64,000 nucleotides of DNA, taken from assembly GCF_003050925.1 (NCBI RefSeq), contig NZ_QAOV01000007.1, forward strand, positions 186,001-250,000. Direction: 5' to 3'. Position numbers and translations under genes: made by a program. Positions 35,199-43,595 of this stretch are shown here, in pieces (the first letter of the stretch is position 1; every line of letters begins with the position of its first letter). The notes under the pieces were generated by a model that worked only from the letters and a program-made list of their open reading frames with translations, had not been told where the DNA came from and made no database searches. Source of the DNA: Pseudomonas sp. GV085 (GTDB taxonomy: Bacteria; Pseudomonadota; Gammaproteobacteria; Pseudomonadales; Pseudomonadaceae).

Positions 35199-35666
35199 TC
35201 ACGCCGTGGTGTTGACTAGCGATCCCGTGCCAGAACCCTTGGCCAGCTCTTTGATCAGACTCGCACTCACTTGCAGGATGGCGCCGTTGGTGTCGGCAAC
35301 CTGCCCCTGAATGGCCGCTACTGCCGTGGTCTTGGCTTGCGGAGTCGGATAGGACGCCGCCTGGGCCTGCGCCAGTTGCTGCTGTTGCTCGCGCAATTGC
35401 TGCTGAAGCTCCTGCAAACGCTTGAGCAGGATCTTCACCGCAACGCTGGTGTTATCGCTATCGCTGGTTTGCGACTCGGCCTGTGTGCCGGCACTCTCCC
35501 CCAGACCTACCGGACCGGTTTTAACCTGGGTGCCGTCGCCGTCCTTTACACCCAGCGCTTTGGCAGCCGCATCCTCAGTCGCATCGCCCAAAGCGCGAAT
35601 GGTCGCAGCAGACTTCCCCCCGATGGTGATGCCCGCGGCATTCGGGAAGCCAATAGATAACGACAT
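35199..35666 (-). CDS. Hypothetical protein with Gln-rich coiled coil
   Basis: 155 aa. It starts MSLSIGFPNAAGITIGGKSA and has a central coiled coil (VKILLKRLQELQQQLREQQQQ, about 78-105), then a helical C-terminus. No signal peptide or membrane segment. GGAG lies upstream of the ATG. Family not recognised; it may be a small secreted or surface effector-like protein, but that is only a guess from composition. Confidence 0.65.
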   Translation of the reverse strand: MSLSIGFPNAAGITIGGKSAATIRALGDATEDAAAKALGVKDGDGTQVKTGPVGLGESAGTQAESQTSDSDNTSVAVKILLKRLQELQQQLREQQQQLAQAQAASYPTPQAKTTAVAAIQGQVADTNGAILQVSASLIKELAKGSGTGSLVNTTA

Positions 35667-36013
35667 GTGAACTCCTGAAGAAAAAGATCCCTTGAAGGAG
35701 CATCGACCGACACGGGCGTTTCTTTAGTCGTGACGGATGATTTGACCCGTTGAAATCTTAAACAAGACCGCGATCCGTTTCGGAGAGCCGAACGCGAAAG
35801 TTAAACATGTTCGGCATTCCGGACGCCCCGCCCCCGAAACCGGTCCGAACACAAACAACAATATCGTTACAAATCATTAACTTAAGCTGTTTTTTCGATT
35901 CCGGGTATTACTGGTACAGATCCTGCTCTTCCCCTCGCACCCCCAGCGTTCAGATTCGCCTGGGGCTAGATGAACTTGCATCTGCACCGCCTCACAACCA
36001 GAAGAGAAAAATA
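35667..36013. other. Divergent intergenic region before the asparaginase gene
   Basis: 347 bases without a convincing gene. It includes a hairpin with arms CCCCAG and CTGGGG (35941-35965) and AT-rich promoter-like sequence around 35850-35900. It should hold promoters for the coiled-coil gene and the asparaginase. A frame open from 35807 into the asparaginase gene is not credible as coding. Confidence 0.5.
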
Positions 36014-37102
36014 ATGACATCTGCACTCAAGAACTTTGTTCCGGGCGCCTTGGCCCTCCTGCTGCTTCTGCCCACCGCCCTTCAGGCCAAAGAAGCCGAA
36101 ACCCAACAGAAACTGGCCAACGTGGTGATCCTGGCCACCGGCGGCACCATTGCCGGCGCAGGGGCCAGCTCCGCCAACAGCGCAACCTATCAAGCGGCGA
36201 AAGTCGGCATTGAACAGTTGATCGCTGGCGTTCCCGAGCTGAGCCAACTGGCTAACGTTCGCGGCGAACAGGTCATGCAGATCGCCTCTGAAAGCATTAC
36301 CAACGAAAACCTGCTGCAGCTGGGTCGCCGTGTGGCTGAACTGGCCGACAGCAAAGACGTCGATGGCATCGTGATCACTCACGGCACCGACACCCTGGAA
36401 GAAACCGCGTACTTCCTGAACCTGGTGGAAAAAACCGAGAAGCCAATCATTGTCGTGGGCTCGATGCGCCCGGGCACCGCGATGTCCGCCGATGGCATGC
36501 TGAACCTGTACAACGCGGTGGCCGTGGCCAGCAGCAAAGACGCGCGGGGCAAAGGCGTGCTGGTGACCATGAACGATGAAATCCAGTCGGGTCGCGACGT
36601 CAGCAAGATGATCAACATCAAGACCGAAGCGTTTAAAAGCCCCTGGGGTCCGCTGGGCATGGTGGTAGAGGGCAAATCCTACTGGTTCCGCCTGCCGGCC
36701 AAGCGCCACACCATGGATTCCGAATTCGACATCAAGACCATCAAGAGCCTGCCTGACGTCGAGATCGCCTATTCCTACGGCAACGTCAGCGACACTGCTT
36801 ACAAGGCCCTGGCTCAATCCGGCGCCAAAGCCATCATCCACGCTGGCACCGGCAACGGCTCGGTATCGTCGCGGGTAGTTCCATCCCTGCAAGCCTTGCG
36901 CAAGGATGGCGTGCAGATCATTCGTTCCTCCCACGTCAACGCCGGCGGCTTCGTATTGCGCAACGCCGAACAGCCTGACGATAAATACGACTGGGTCGTG
37001 GCTCACGATCTGAACCCGCAAAAGGCCCGGATCCTGGCAATGGTCGCGCTGACCAAAACCAATGACAGCAAAGAGCTGCAACGGATGTTCTGGGAATACT
37101 GA
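36014..37102 (+). CDS. ansB: Periplasmic type II L-asparaginase/glutaminase
   Basis: 362 aa from ATG 36014. A signal peptide of about 25 residues (ALALLLLLPTALQAKEA) is followed by the two catalytic Thr motifs, ILATGGTIAGAGAS and DGIVITHGTDTLEETAYFL. Pseudomonas glutaminase-asparaginases have this length and the NVVILATGGTIAG start. It hydrolyses Asn and Gln in the periplasm and provides ammonium and acidic amino acids. It stands as a single gene. Confidence 0.94.
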   Translation: MTSALKNFVPGALALLLLLPTALQAKEAETQQKLANVVILATGGTIAGAGASSANSATYQAAKVGIEQLIAGVPELSQLANVRGEQVMQIASESITNENLLQLGRRVAELADSKDVDGIVITHGTDTLEETAYFLNLVEKTEKPIIVVGSMRPGTAMSADGMLNLYNAVAVASSKDARGKGVLVTMNDEIQSGRDVSKMINIKTEAFKSPWGPLGMVVEGKSYWFRLPAKRHTMDSEFDIKTIKSLPDVEIAYSYGNVSDTAYKALAQSGAKAIIHAGTGNGSVSSRVVPSLQALRKDGVQIIRSSHVNAGGFVLRNAEQPDDKYDWVVAHDLNPQKARILAMVALTKTNDSKELQRMFWEY

Positions 37103-37279
37103 TTCGCCCTCGCCCGACCGATCCGGTCGGGCACCCCGTGCGCCATTCGCCAGCCTTGGCGAGTGGCTGCCGCTGGATCTGACAAAAAAACTCCCTTCGT
37201 CTTACGCCAAACGGAACAAACCGCTGTCAGAGGATTTTCTTGAATTTTAAGCAGTTGCGAAATGGCCTACAGTTAAATA

Positions 37280-37295
37280 CTGTATGCACGTACAG
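37280..37295. promoter_or_regulatory. LexA box (SOS operator)
   Basis: The 16-mer CTGTATGCACGTACAG fits CTG-N10-CAG with an inverted TGTA/TACA core. It lies 19 bases before the ATG of the DUF1654 gene, where LexA would block transcription of that gene and the endonuclease gene behind it. Confidence 0.8.
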
Positions 37296-37313
37296 CTTAA
37301 TAAGGATAATTCC

Positions 37314-37553
37314 ATGGACACCACCTCTGCCTCTCCTGACACCTATGTACGCATGGGCCTGCGCGTTCAGAAAATCATCAACTCTCCCACCGCACAAAAG
37401 GCCAGGGCAGCACTGATCTTCCGCCTTCCTGACGAGCCGGTGGATGAGTGGGAACGCTTGCTGGAAGAAATCGACGAGAACGACAACGTCACCCTCGCCT
37501 ACCGCGACGATGGCGGCGTGCAGATTTTCTGGGTTGTGCCGAAGGAAGATTGA
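37314..37553 (+). CDS. DUF1654 family protein, SOS-linked
   Basis: 79 aa from ATG 37314; the in-frame ATG at 37284 lies inside the LexA box and is unlikely. The sequence (VRMGLRVQKIINSPTAQKARAA, PVDEWERLLEEIDENDNVTLAY) fits DUF1654, a small family found mainly in Pseudomonas. The LexA box puts it in the DNA-damage response. Four bases separate its stop from the endonuclease start, so the two are probably co-transcribed. Biochemical role unknown. Confidence 0.8.
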   Translation: MDTTSASPDTYVRMGLRVQKIINSPTAQKARAALIFRLPDEPVDEWERLLEEIDENDNVTLAYRDDGGVQIFWVVPKED

Positions 37554-37557
37554 GTCG

Positions 37558-38247
37558 ATGAGTGTCCGCTGGCTTGCTTTGCTGTTCCTGTTTTTTGTCG
37601 TGGGTGCGCAAGCCGACGCACCGCGCACCTTCACCGAAGCGAAAAAGGTGGCGTGGAAGCTCTACGCGCCCCAATCCACCGAGTTTTACTGTGGTTGCAA
37701 GTACACCGGCAACCGGGTGAACCTTGCCGCTTGCGGTTACGTGCCACGTAAAAATGCCAAACGCGCATCCCGCATCGAATGGGAGCATATCGTTCCGGCC
37801 TGGCAGATCGGCCATCAACGCCAGTGCTGGCAAGAAGGCGGCCGCAAGAACTGCACCCGCTACGATCCGGTTTACCAAAAGGCCGAGTCCGATCTGCACA
37901 ACCTGGTGCCCAGCATTGGCGAGGTCAACGGCGATCGCAGCAACTTCAGTTTTGGCTGGCTGCCCGTGCAGTCGGGGCAATATGGTTCGTGCCTGACCCA
38001 AGTCGACTTCAAGGCCAAGAAAGTCATGCCCCGCCCTTCCATCCGCGGCATGATCGCCCGAACGTACTTCTACATGAGCAAGCAGTATGGTTTACGTCTG
38101 TCGAAACGGGATCGGCAACTGTACGAAGCGTGGGACAAAACCTATCCGGTTCAGGCCTGGGAACGGCAACGCAACCAGAGCGTGGCGTGCGTCATGGGGC
38201 GCGGCAACGAGTTTGTCGGCCCGGTAGACATGAAAGCCTGCGGCTGA
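37558..38247 (+). CDS. endA: Endonuclease I, exported DNase
   Basis: 229 aa. Signal peptide of about 19 residues (WLALLFLFFVVGAQADAP). The beta-beta-alpha metal nuclease centre is visible: IEWEHIVPAWQ, then DLHNLVPSIGEVNGDRSNF with the metal-binding Asn. Eight or more Cys suggest disulphides. The enzyme cuts double-stranded DNA in the periplasm or outside the cell. Being second gene after a LexA box makes it DNA-damage inducible by inference. Confidence 0.93.
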   Translation: MSVRWLALLFLFFVVGAQADAPRTFTEAKKVAWKLYAPQSTEFYCGCKYTGNRVNLAACGYVPRKNAKRASRIEWEHIVPAWQIGHQRQCWQEGGRKNCTRYDPVYQKAESDLHNLVPSIGEVNGDRSNFSFGWLPVQSGQYGSCLTQVDFKAKKVMPRPSIRGMIARTYFYMSKQYGLRLSKRDRQLYEAWDKTYPVQAWERQRNQSVACVMGRGNEFVGPVDMKACG

Positions 38248-38269
38248 ATCCAGGCAATACCCGAAAATG

Positions 38270-38306
38270 AAAAGGCCTCGGGGCTGAGCACCCGAGACCT
38301 TTTTTA
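38270..38306 (+). terminator. Bidirectional terminator after endA
   Basis: Hairpin AAGGCCTCGGG / CCCGAGACCTT with a T-run on one side and A-run on the other, between two convergent genes. Confidence 0.85.
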
Positions 38307-38333
38307 TTTCTTGAGCATCCGCAATACAGAACG

Positions 38334-38699
38334 TTACAGAGCGGCCGGACGCTCAAGCACCAGCAATTCGATGTTCTGTTTCTTCGCGCGAGTGAGCGCG
38401 GCACGGACTTCATCCTGTTTGGCTTCGGCCTCGGCTTTCGAATTGAACGGCCCCATCAGGATTCGCGTATTGCCATTTTCCTTGACGACGCTGGACATGA
38501 AGCTGTGCTCGATCAGCCAGCCACTCAAATCGCTGACTGCCTGAGGGGTTTCACCTCGCACTTCAAGATCCCATTGCGGACCGGACACCGCCGCGGGTAC
38601 GGCAGCCATGGCCGGTTCAGGCTTCGGCGCATCCACACTACTGCCCTCGCCACATCCCGCCAGCGCCAATATCGCGATTACCAAAACCATTTTGCGCAC
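38334..38699 (-). CDS. SPOR-domain lipoprotein
   Basis: 121 aa from GTG 38699, preceded by GAGGGAAA; the longer ATG frame to 38720 is weaker. A lipobox (ILALAGC) gives a lipid-anchored Cys. After a Pro/Ala linker, a SPOR-like domain follows (WDLEVRGETPQAVSDLSGWL, TRILMGPFNSKAEAEAKQDEV). SPOR domains bind denuded peptidoglycan at the septum. Specific role unknown. Confidence 0.78.
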   Translation of the reverse strand: MRKMVLVIAILALAGCGEGSSVDAPKPEPAMAAVPAAVSGPQWDLEVRGETPQAVSDLSGWLIEHSFMSSVVKENGNTRILMGPFNSKAEAEAKQDEVRAALTRAKKQNIELLVLERPAAL

Positions 38700-38949
38700 G
38701 GCGTTTCCCTCTAAATCCATAAAGCAGGGATTTTAACATCCATGAATACTTCACGAGTGCCGTAAAATGGGCTCAAAACAACGAGAATGATGGTTGCGGC
38801 CTCTGTATAGTTACGCCTTGGGAATTAATGCCACATCTGCACGTCAGAAAGAGGCACCCAAACCACGAGACTTCGCACTAATCTATACATACCACCGACC
38901 TCTGCACTGTCCGAATCAGGTGCCCCACAAAGCAATCAAGGAGAAGACC

Positions 38950-39141
38950 ATGCTGATACTCACCCGCAAAGTCGGTGAAAGCATAAACATTGGTGATGAC
39001 ATTACGATCACCATCCTGGGCGTAAGCGGCCAGCAAGTCAGGATCGGCATCAACGCCCCGAAGGACGTTGCAGTGCATCGAGAAGAAATTTATCAGCGCA
39101 TTCAGGCAGGCCTGACCGCCCCGGAAAAGCCACAACCCTGA
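38950..39141 (+). CDS. csrA: Carbon storage regulator CsrA/RsmA family
   Basis: 63 aa. The sequence MLILTRKVGESINIGDDI and the RNA-binding end (VSGQQVRIGINAPKDVAVHREEI, Arg44) are standard. It binds GGA motifs in mRNA leaders and represses translation. Its own leader has AAGGAG overlapping such a GGA, so self-control is possible. Pseudomonas has several paralogues (RsmA, RsmE, RsmI); I cannot say which one this is. Confidence 0.93.
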   Translation: MLILTRKVGESINIGDDITITILGVSGQQVRIGINAPKDVAVHREEIYQRIQAGLTAPEKPQP

Positions 39142-39325
39142 ATCCTGTTGCAGTCAGTAGCCAGCCCGTTCAGTCCGGAATCACGGCTGGCTAAAGATTC
39201 GGCATTGCATCGCTTCCGCCTGCGTTCCACACAAGCCTCCAAGGTCCGATACTAGCGACAAGCTCAACGCTCTGGCTGTCAGACATTTCCGGTTCGCCCT
39301 ACGGAAGTACGCGTTAGCTGCGTGA

Positions 39326-39781
39326 TCAACCAAACATCACGCCACGCGCCATACCCGTCGCCGCCACCACCATCAGCAGCACCAGCAGCGCCTCGACATG
39401 ACTGATCCGCGCAAATAGCTTCGCACGGCCTGTATCGATCGCCACTTTACGGGCAAGCGCTATCCGCCATTTGATCAGCGTCACCATTGGCGCAATCTCC
39501 AGCAGCAAGATCAGGATGAACAGCGTCATCTTCAGATGAAACAGCGGCTGGTGCAGGTAATAGTCCGTGCCTTTCTCGTACCCGCCAAAGGCTCGCACCC
39601 CCCCGCTGATCAGTAAAACGACAGCTGAAATACCCCAGATATTGTCCGCCATCAGAACACTGCGCACTTGCGCGGCCCCATCGGCCAAACGCCGAAAAGC
39701 GGTACCTCGAACCAACACCGCCCAAAATCCCAAGGCAAATGCCAAAAGATGAACCGCCGCTAGAAACCAGTGAGTCAGCAT
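39326..39781 (-). CDS. DUF2214-type inner membrane protein
   Basis: 151 aa from ATG 39781 (AGGAG nine bases upstream). Four membrane segments: THWFLAAVHLLAFALGFWAVL, then WGISAVVLLISGGVRAFGG, KMTLFILILLLEIAPMVTL and EALLVLLMVVAATGMARG. The pattern fits DUF2214, related to CopD/cytochrome-like membrane proteins, with conserved His in helix 1 and 3. Function unknown; heme or metal binding is possible. Confidence 0.78.
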   Translation of the reverse strand: MLTHWFLAAVHLLAFALGFWAVLVRGTAFRRLADGAAQVRSVLMADNIWGISAVVLLISGGVRAFGGYEKGTDYYLHQPLFHLKMTLFILILLLEIAPMVTLIKWRIALARKVAIDTGRAKLFARISHVEALLVLLMVVAATGMARGVMFG

Positions 39782-39984
39782 CGAGAAACTCCTGCCAGGT
39801 CGAAGTTGTATGAGCCTGTCAGTAGTAGCCCATGAAATGGCTGCTTGCACGGCATCTGCGGACAATGCCCGGAACACAATATGACAGACCAACTAGACTC
39901 CACTGCGCTGGCATTGAGTGTCCGTGACAGTACCAGCCCCAACGACAACTCACTCTCACCGCATTGAACTGAGTAAACAAAATC

Positions 39985-40737
39985 ATGTGTGAATCATGTG
40001 ATTCAAGCTCTGCTTCAAACTCAACAGGCCGTCGTCGATTTCTTCAATTTGCCGGGTTGAGCGCAGGCGCCCTGCTGCTGACCGGCACACTGCCCGGCAA
40101 GCTCATCCAGGCAGCCGAAAAAGCGTCAGCCCCACCAAAACCTCAAAACGTAATCAGTCCCGATATGGCGTTGAAAAGACTGATGGAGGGCAATGAACGA
40201 TATGTAAGCGGTACATCCACGACACACGATTTCAAGGCTGAGCGAGAGGCCCTGGTGTCCGGTCAAAATCCGTTCGTGGCAGTACTGAGCTGCTCTGACT
40301 CGCGGATCGCTCCGGAATACGCGTTTGATACCGCGCGAGGCGATCTTTTCTCCATCCGTGTCGCGGGCAACTTCGTGACCCCGGAAGGCCTGGGCAGTCT
40401 TGAATATGGGGTTGCCGTACTGGGCGCACCGCTGATTCTCGTACTCGGTCATGAGAGCTGTGGCGCCATCGAGGCAGGCATCAAGGCCGTCAAGGATCGG
40501 ACGATTTTCCCGGGCCATATCCCGAAACTGACTGACGCACTCAAGTCGGCAATCGAGACAGTGCTGAAGCAACCCGGGAGCTTGATGGAAAACGCCACCG
40601 CGCAGAACGTCAAAAACTCTGTCAACAGCCTGAAACAGGCCTCGCCATTGCTGACAGATGCGCAGAGCAAGGGCAAGTTGAAGATAGTGGGAGGCATTTA
40701 TCGCCTGGCAAGCGGCAAGGTAGAGTTGATCGTTTGA
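39985..40737 (+). CDS. Beta-class carbonic anhydrase with Tat signal
   Basis: 250 aa. An N-terminal twin-arginine signal (TGRRRFLQFAGLSAGALLLTG, residues 14-34) predicts folded export. Zinc ligands are in VLSCSDSRIAPEYAFD and LGHESCGAI: Cys, Asp, His and Cys of the beta class. It hydrates CO2 to bicarbonate in the periplasm. Most beta enzymes are cytoplasmic, so the Tat leader is notable. Single gene. Confidence 0.92.
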   Translation: MCESCDSSSASNSTGRRRFLQFAGLSAGALLLTGTLPGKLIQAAEKASAPPKPQNVISPDMALKRLMEGNERYVSGTSTTHDFKAEREALVSGQNPFVAVLSCSDSRIAPEYAFDTARGDLFSIRVAGNFVTPEGLGSLEYGVAVLGAPLILVLGHESCGAIEAGIKAVKDRTIFPGHIPKLTDALKSAIETVLKQPGSLMENATAQNVKNSVNSLKQASPLLTDAQSKGKLKIVGGIYRLASGKVELIV

Positions 40738-40812
40738 ACCGCAACACGCACATCGCCCGCATCGGAACACAACCGCGCGTGCAAAGAGCCCAGCGCGATG
40801 GCTGGGCTCTGT

Positions 40813-41007
40813 TTATTTTCGATTTTCCATCATTTTGTCGGCGAGGGTTATAGCCCTCTCGATCAACAGGTTCTGCCTGTCTTCGTGCGTAGCACCGCCC
40901 ACAACCGGGGCAGTCAAATTGCTTTCCGCAATTAATGCAGTGCAGAAATATTGATCCCAAACAGCCTTGTCCACAGATGCCTGCTTGCTGATTTGATCGA
41001 CGTTCAT
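40813..41007 (-). CDS. Small hypothetical protein
   Basis: 64 aa from ATG 41007, which has AAAGGAG nine bases upstream. Sequence starts MNVDQISKQASVDKAVWDQYF and ends with a helix AITLADKMMENRK. No signal or membrane segment. Family not recognised. Confidence 0.65.
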   Translation of the reverse strand: MNVDQISKQASVDKAVWDQYFCTALIAESNLTAPVVGGATHEDRQNLLIERAITLADKMMENRK

Positions 41008-41259
41008 AGGCGGCTCCTTTCGATGAGGCAGCCTTACTAGTTTACGCCTGAATGGCAAAGAATCCGGACTATCATCCACGGCGGCCCGCCATTCGTCGCC
41101 TACGAAAACACAACGAAGAATTCATTCATATCCGTGGCTTGAGGATTGCTAAGATCGCGCATAGCAGCGGCCGGAACGACATGATTCTGACGCAGTAGCC
41201 ATTCAACCAATGCTTAAGGACTCCAGCGATACGCTTGGCCAGTCACCAGGAGATGTAAC

Positions 41260-41466
41260 GTGTCAACGCTCAACGAAATCGCAATGAACCACGCAAGAAT
41301 GGCCAGGGAAAAGGCAGCAGAATCGACCGAACCGAGCGAGCGGCAGCTCCAGATCGTAGGAAGCATCGAGGTACCGTCCATTGAAGTACAGCAAAACATC
41401 CCACTGCACCTGATCGCGGGAGTGCAGGAGGGACATCTTGCCCATGCGACGGGTTTCGCGCTCTGA
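41260..41466 (+). CDS. Small hypothetical protein, GTG start
   Basis: 68 aa from GTG 41260, which has AGGAGATGTAAC directly upstream. The first half is helical and charged (LNEIAMNHARMAREKAAESTE); the second half reads VPSIEVQQNIPLHLIAGVQEG. Family unknown. The ribosome site and helix argue for a real gene. Confidence 0.5.
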   Translation: MSTLNEIAMNHARMAREKAAESTEPSERQLQIVGSIEVPSIEVQQNIPLHLIAGVQEGHLAHATGFAL

Positions 41467-41501
41467 CCTTTTTTGAGGTTCTTCACGCAATCCCGGGAAA
41501 C

Positions 41502-41551
41502 TGTAGGAGCCAGCTTGCTGGCGATGGACTCAAGTACGCCGCGTTTATCCG
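41502..41551. repeat. REP-like element, first copy of a dispersed repeat family
   Basis: CTGTAGGAGCCAGCTTGCTGGCGAT is a Pseudomonas REP-type hairpin. The bases just after it (GGACTCAAGTACGCCGCGTT) are the reverse complement, with few changes, of a segment found twice at 45.3-45.5 kb. Confidence 0.7.
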
Positions 41552-41590
41552 GTTCACACGCGTCTCGGAGCCACACGGGACTCACTCACC

Positions 41591-41660
41591 AACAAAAAAA
41601 GGCCCAACTTTCGGTGAGCCCTTCCAGACCGCCCGGTAGAGCGGATTTTGCTCGTTAGGC
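41591..41660. repeat. Left copy of the tRNA-Val flank direct repeat
   Basis: 70 bases matching 43596-43665 with seven mismatches, including a 27-base exact core. It contains the terminator hairpin that normally follows tRNA-Val(GAC) and the last few tRNA bases (TAGGC), but no tRNA. It looks like an attachment-site duplication or the relic of a lost tRNA copy. Confidence 0.75.
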
Positions 41661-41689
41661 TCAATGACCAATTGATCGGTAGCCAAAAG

Positions 41690-42346
41690 CTACTTCGCGA
41701 CATACCTCGCGCCGTGTGGATCGTTGAGTTTTGCCTGCAATATCCCCCACTCGCGCTGAATGATCGAATAAGGAATAAAAATGCTGATCCTCTCAGCCCC
41801 CTTTACGCCTGAGTTATTGCTCACATCGTTCAGAGTGGTTGAGTAGAAACCGATATTGATGCCGACAATACAGCCGTCACTGGTGAGGACCGGCCCACCC
41901 GACATGCCCTTGACCAGCGGGGCATCATGGATGGCATAGAGATCACCGCTGTGTTCGTCGGCATTGACGAAAGGCGTTTGATACACCTTGCCTTTCCCGG
42001 TAGTGGTCATGAGGTAAGGACTCGTCCCAACGGCAGTGATGCTCTCGCCCACTCGCGGTGCGCGCCATGGTGGGTAGCGGCCGCTGGCCTTGTGCTGGAT
42101 GAAGACGAGATCGCAGCCTGTGCTGCAGCTGTACTTCACGTTGGGAATGAACGGAGTGTGGCGGGTGGTTACCGCATAGTCATCGTTCCATTGCACGGCC
42201 GAGGCCATGTATAGATACGGTGCGGGAAACCCCGAGTGGACTAAAAAGTATGAATCATTGGCAGGACCCGAAAAGTCAGGCTTTACGATGCCGTTGCATC
42301 CTGCAGTTACAGCTCCAATTAAAAAGTAGGCCATGATCTTGATCAT
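41690..42346 (-). CDS. Trypsin-like serine protease lipoprotein
   Basis: 218 aa. A lipobox (IGAVTAGC, Cys17) predicts lipid anchoring. Candidate catalytic triad: His in DDYAVTTRHTPF, Asp in STGCDLVFIQHK and Ser in LVKGMSGGPVLTSDGCIVG, which is the GxSGGP motif. Codon and base use are more AT-rich than the flanks. It is the main gene of the islet beside tRNA-Val. Target unknown. Confidence 0.82.
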   Translation of the reverse strand: MIKIMAYFLIGAVTAGCNGIVKPDFSGPANDSYFLVHSGFPAPYLYMASAVQWNDDYAVTTRHTPFIPNVKYSCSTGCDLVFIQHKASGRYPPWRAPRVGESITAVGTSPYLMTTTGKGKVYQTPFVNADEHSGDLYAIHDAPLVKGMSGGPVLTSDGCIVGINIGFYSTTLNDVSNNSGVKGAERISIFIPYSIIQREWGILQAKLNDPHGARYVAK

Positions 42347-42967
42347 GATATATCACCGACTTAATTGGGAGAATGTGACTGTTTTTTGTTGTCATTATTT
42401 TGGCTTTTGTCAGATTGCAGTACTCCTCGCCACTTGCTCTAGTTGGACGTTTTCTTACTTATGGCTGAGTTTGCAATGACGCGTATGAATAAATCGTGCT
42501 AATGCCAATTGCTTTTCGATCAACTTCAAAAGTTCAAATATTTGGCGCCTGAAAATTGTTAAAGACGAGAAAAAAAACCAGGCGTTGCTATCGACGCTTT
42601 CGTTAATGGCACCAACGATCATGGAAAGTGGCGCCTGCCTGAATCAATCGCCATGCCCGTCACCCACAAGAGCGACAAGTGCAAGCAGTCGCAAACGCAA
42701 GCGCAAGCGCAAGCGCAAGAACATTTATATCGAGTGCCTATACAACAGGTAACTCACCAATAGCAAACCCGGACCGTTTCAATATCGACGGAACGGGTTT
42801 TAGCGGTAGTACCAAGTCAACCAACCATTCTAAAGAGCAGTCACCCATAGAAACTCTGCCGGAGTTAAAGGCATGGTTATTTCTCACTGTTTTATTTATA
42901 CGTCCAGGCACCAGAATATTAAGCCGTCACTGACAGGGTTAACGGTAAAACATTGGAGCCTGGCTTC
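42347..42967. other. AT-rich stretch with decayed reading frames and a hexamer repeat
   Basis: No complete gene is supported. One frame open from 42563 to 42763 reads like protein (PGVAIDAFVNGTNDHGKWRL) and stops; another frame open from 42679 to 42933 then reads like protein (IANPDRFNIDGTGFSGST). A CGCAAG hexamer is repeated four times at 42696-42719 where the two meet. This suggests a gene split by a frameshift. Base composition is well below the rest of the window. Confidence 0.4.
42696..42719 (+). repeat. Four tandem CGCAAG units
   Basis: Four exact 6-base units. Copy-number change would add or remove two residues without changing frame (QA or SA pairs in the two possible frames). Confidence 0.85.
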
Positions 42968-43226
42968 ATGCGCCGTTATGTAGTGGACACTACGAATATC
43001 ACGATTGAATATCGGGTGATAACACCGGCTATAGGGGGGGGATCATGAGTATCGCCGCACAAGCGACGGCACAGTAACGGAGGCCGCCACCCCGGAAATG
43101 TCGAACTGGATCGAGCGGCGCGGATCGGCCGATGTCGCCGACAATGCGCGCAGTGCCCTGGAAGTGATCGACAGGAATGAAGAATTCATCAAGATGACGC
43201 TCGCGCTGATGATAGCGCCGGAGTGA
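42968..43226 (+). pseudogene. Small gene interrupted at a G8 run (frameshift or phase-variable)
   Basis: ATG 42968 (TGGAG upstream) opens MRRYVVDTTNITIEYRVITP, which runs into eight G at 43034-43041 and stops at 43046. With seven G the frame would continue as HEYRRTSDGTVTEAATPE and on through MSNWIERRGSADVADNAR to TGA 43224, an 85-aa protein. Both halves have protein-like composition and the join needs only one base. I do not recognise the family. Sequencing error, slip-strand phase variation and true decay are all possible. Confidence 0.55.
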
Positions 43227-43391
43227 AACACCTTTTACGGTCAGCGTCAGTGTGAGGCCCTCGTCTCATCTAAGGGAAAAAGCAGCCCACTAAGGTATTG
43301 CCCTAAAGACAGCTGTTTTCCAGGGGCTTACATTCGCTCACCGGCAAGGACGCATTTCAAACAAACACTCACGCCCAAGGCACCGAGTAAA

Positions 43392-43499
43392 ATGCGTAGT
43401 TCAGCCTTCACCCTCGCAGCCATCATCTTCGCCACCCTTGCTATAGCGTTTTATGGTTGGTATCGCCACCTGCGAGATGATGAAGATGACCTCGTTTAG
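43392..43499 (+). CDS. 35-aa single-pass membrane protein
   Basis: A short frame reading MRSSAFTLAAIIFATLAIAF followed by YGWYRHLRDDEDDLV. One hydrophobic helix (about residues 5-22) with an acidic tail is a typical small membrane protein. No strong ribosome site is visible, so expression is uncertain. Function unknown. Confidence 0.5.
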   Translation: MRSSAFTLAAIIFATLAIAFYGWYRHLRDDEDDLV

Positions 43500-43595
43500 C
43501 CTGCGTTCCTCTCCCCACCCGGAAAACTATCTATCAAGCTCCCGCACATTGGTCGCAGCGACGGGAAGATACCGTGATGCGCCCAAACCCAAAAC

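Noticed and set aside
41640..41680. Second tRNA-Val gene at the left direct repeat
   Set aside because: Only the last few bases of the tRNA 3' end are matched; no cloverleaf can be formed beyond them.
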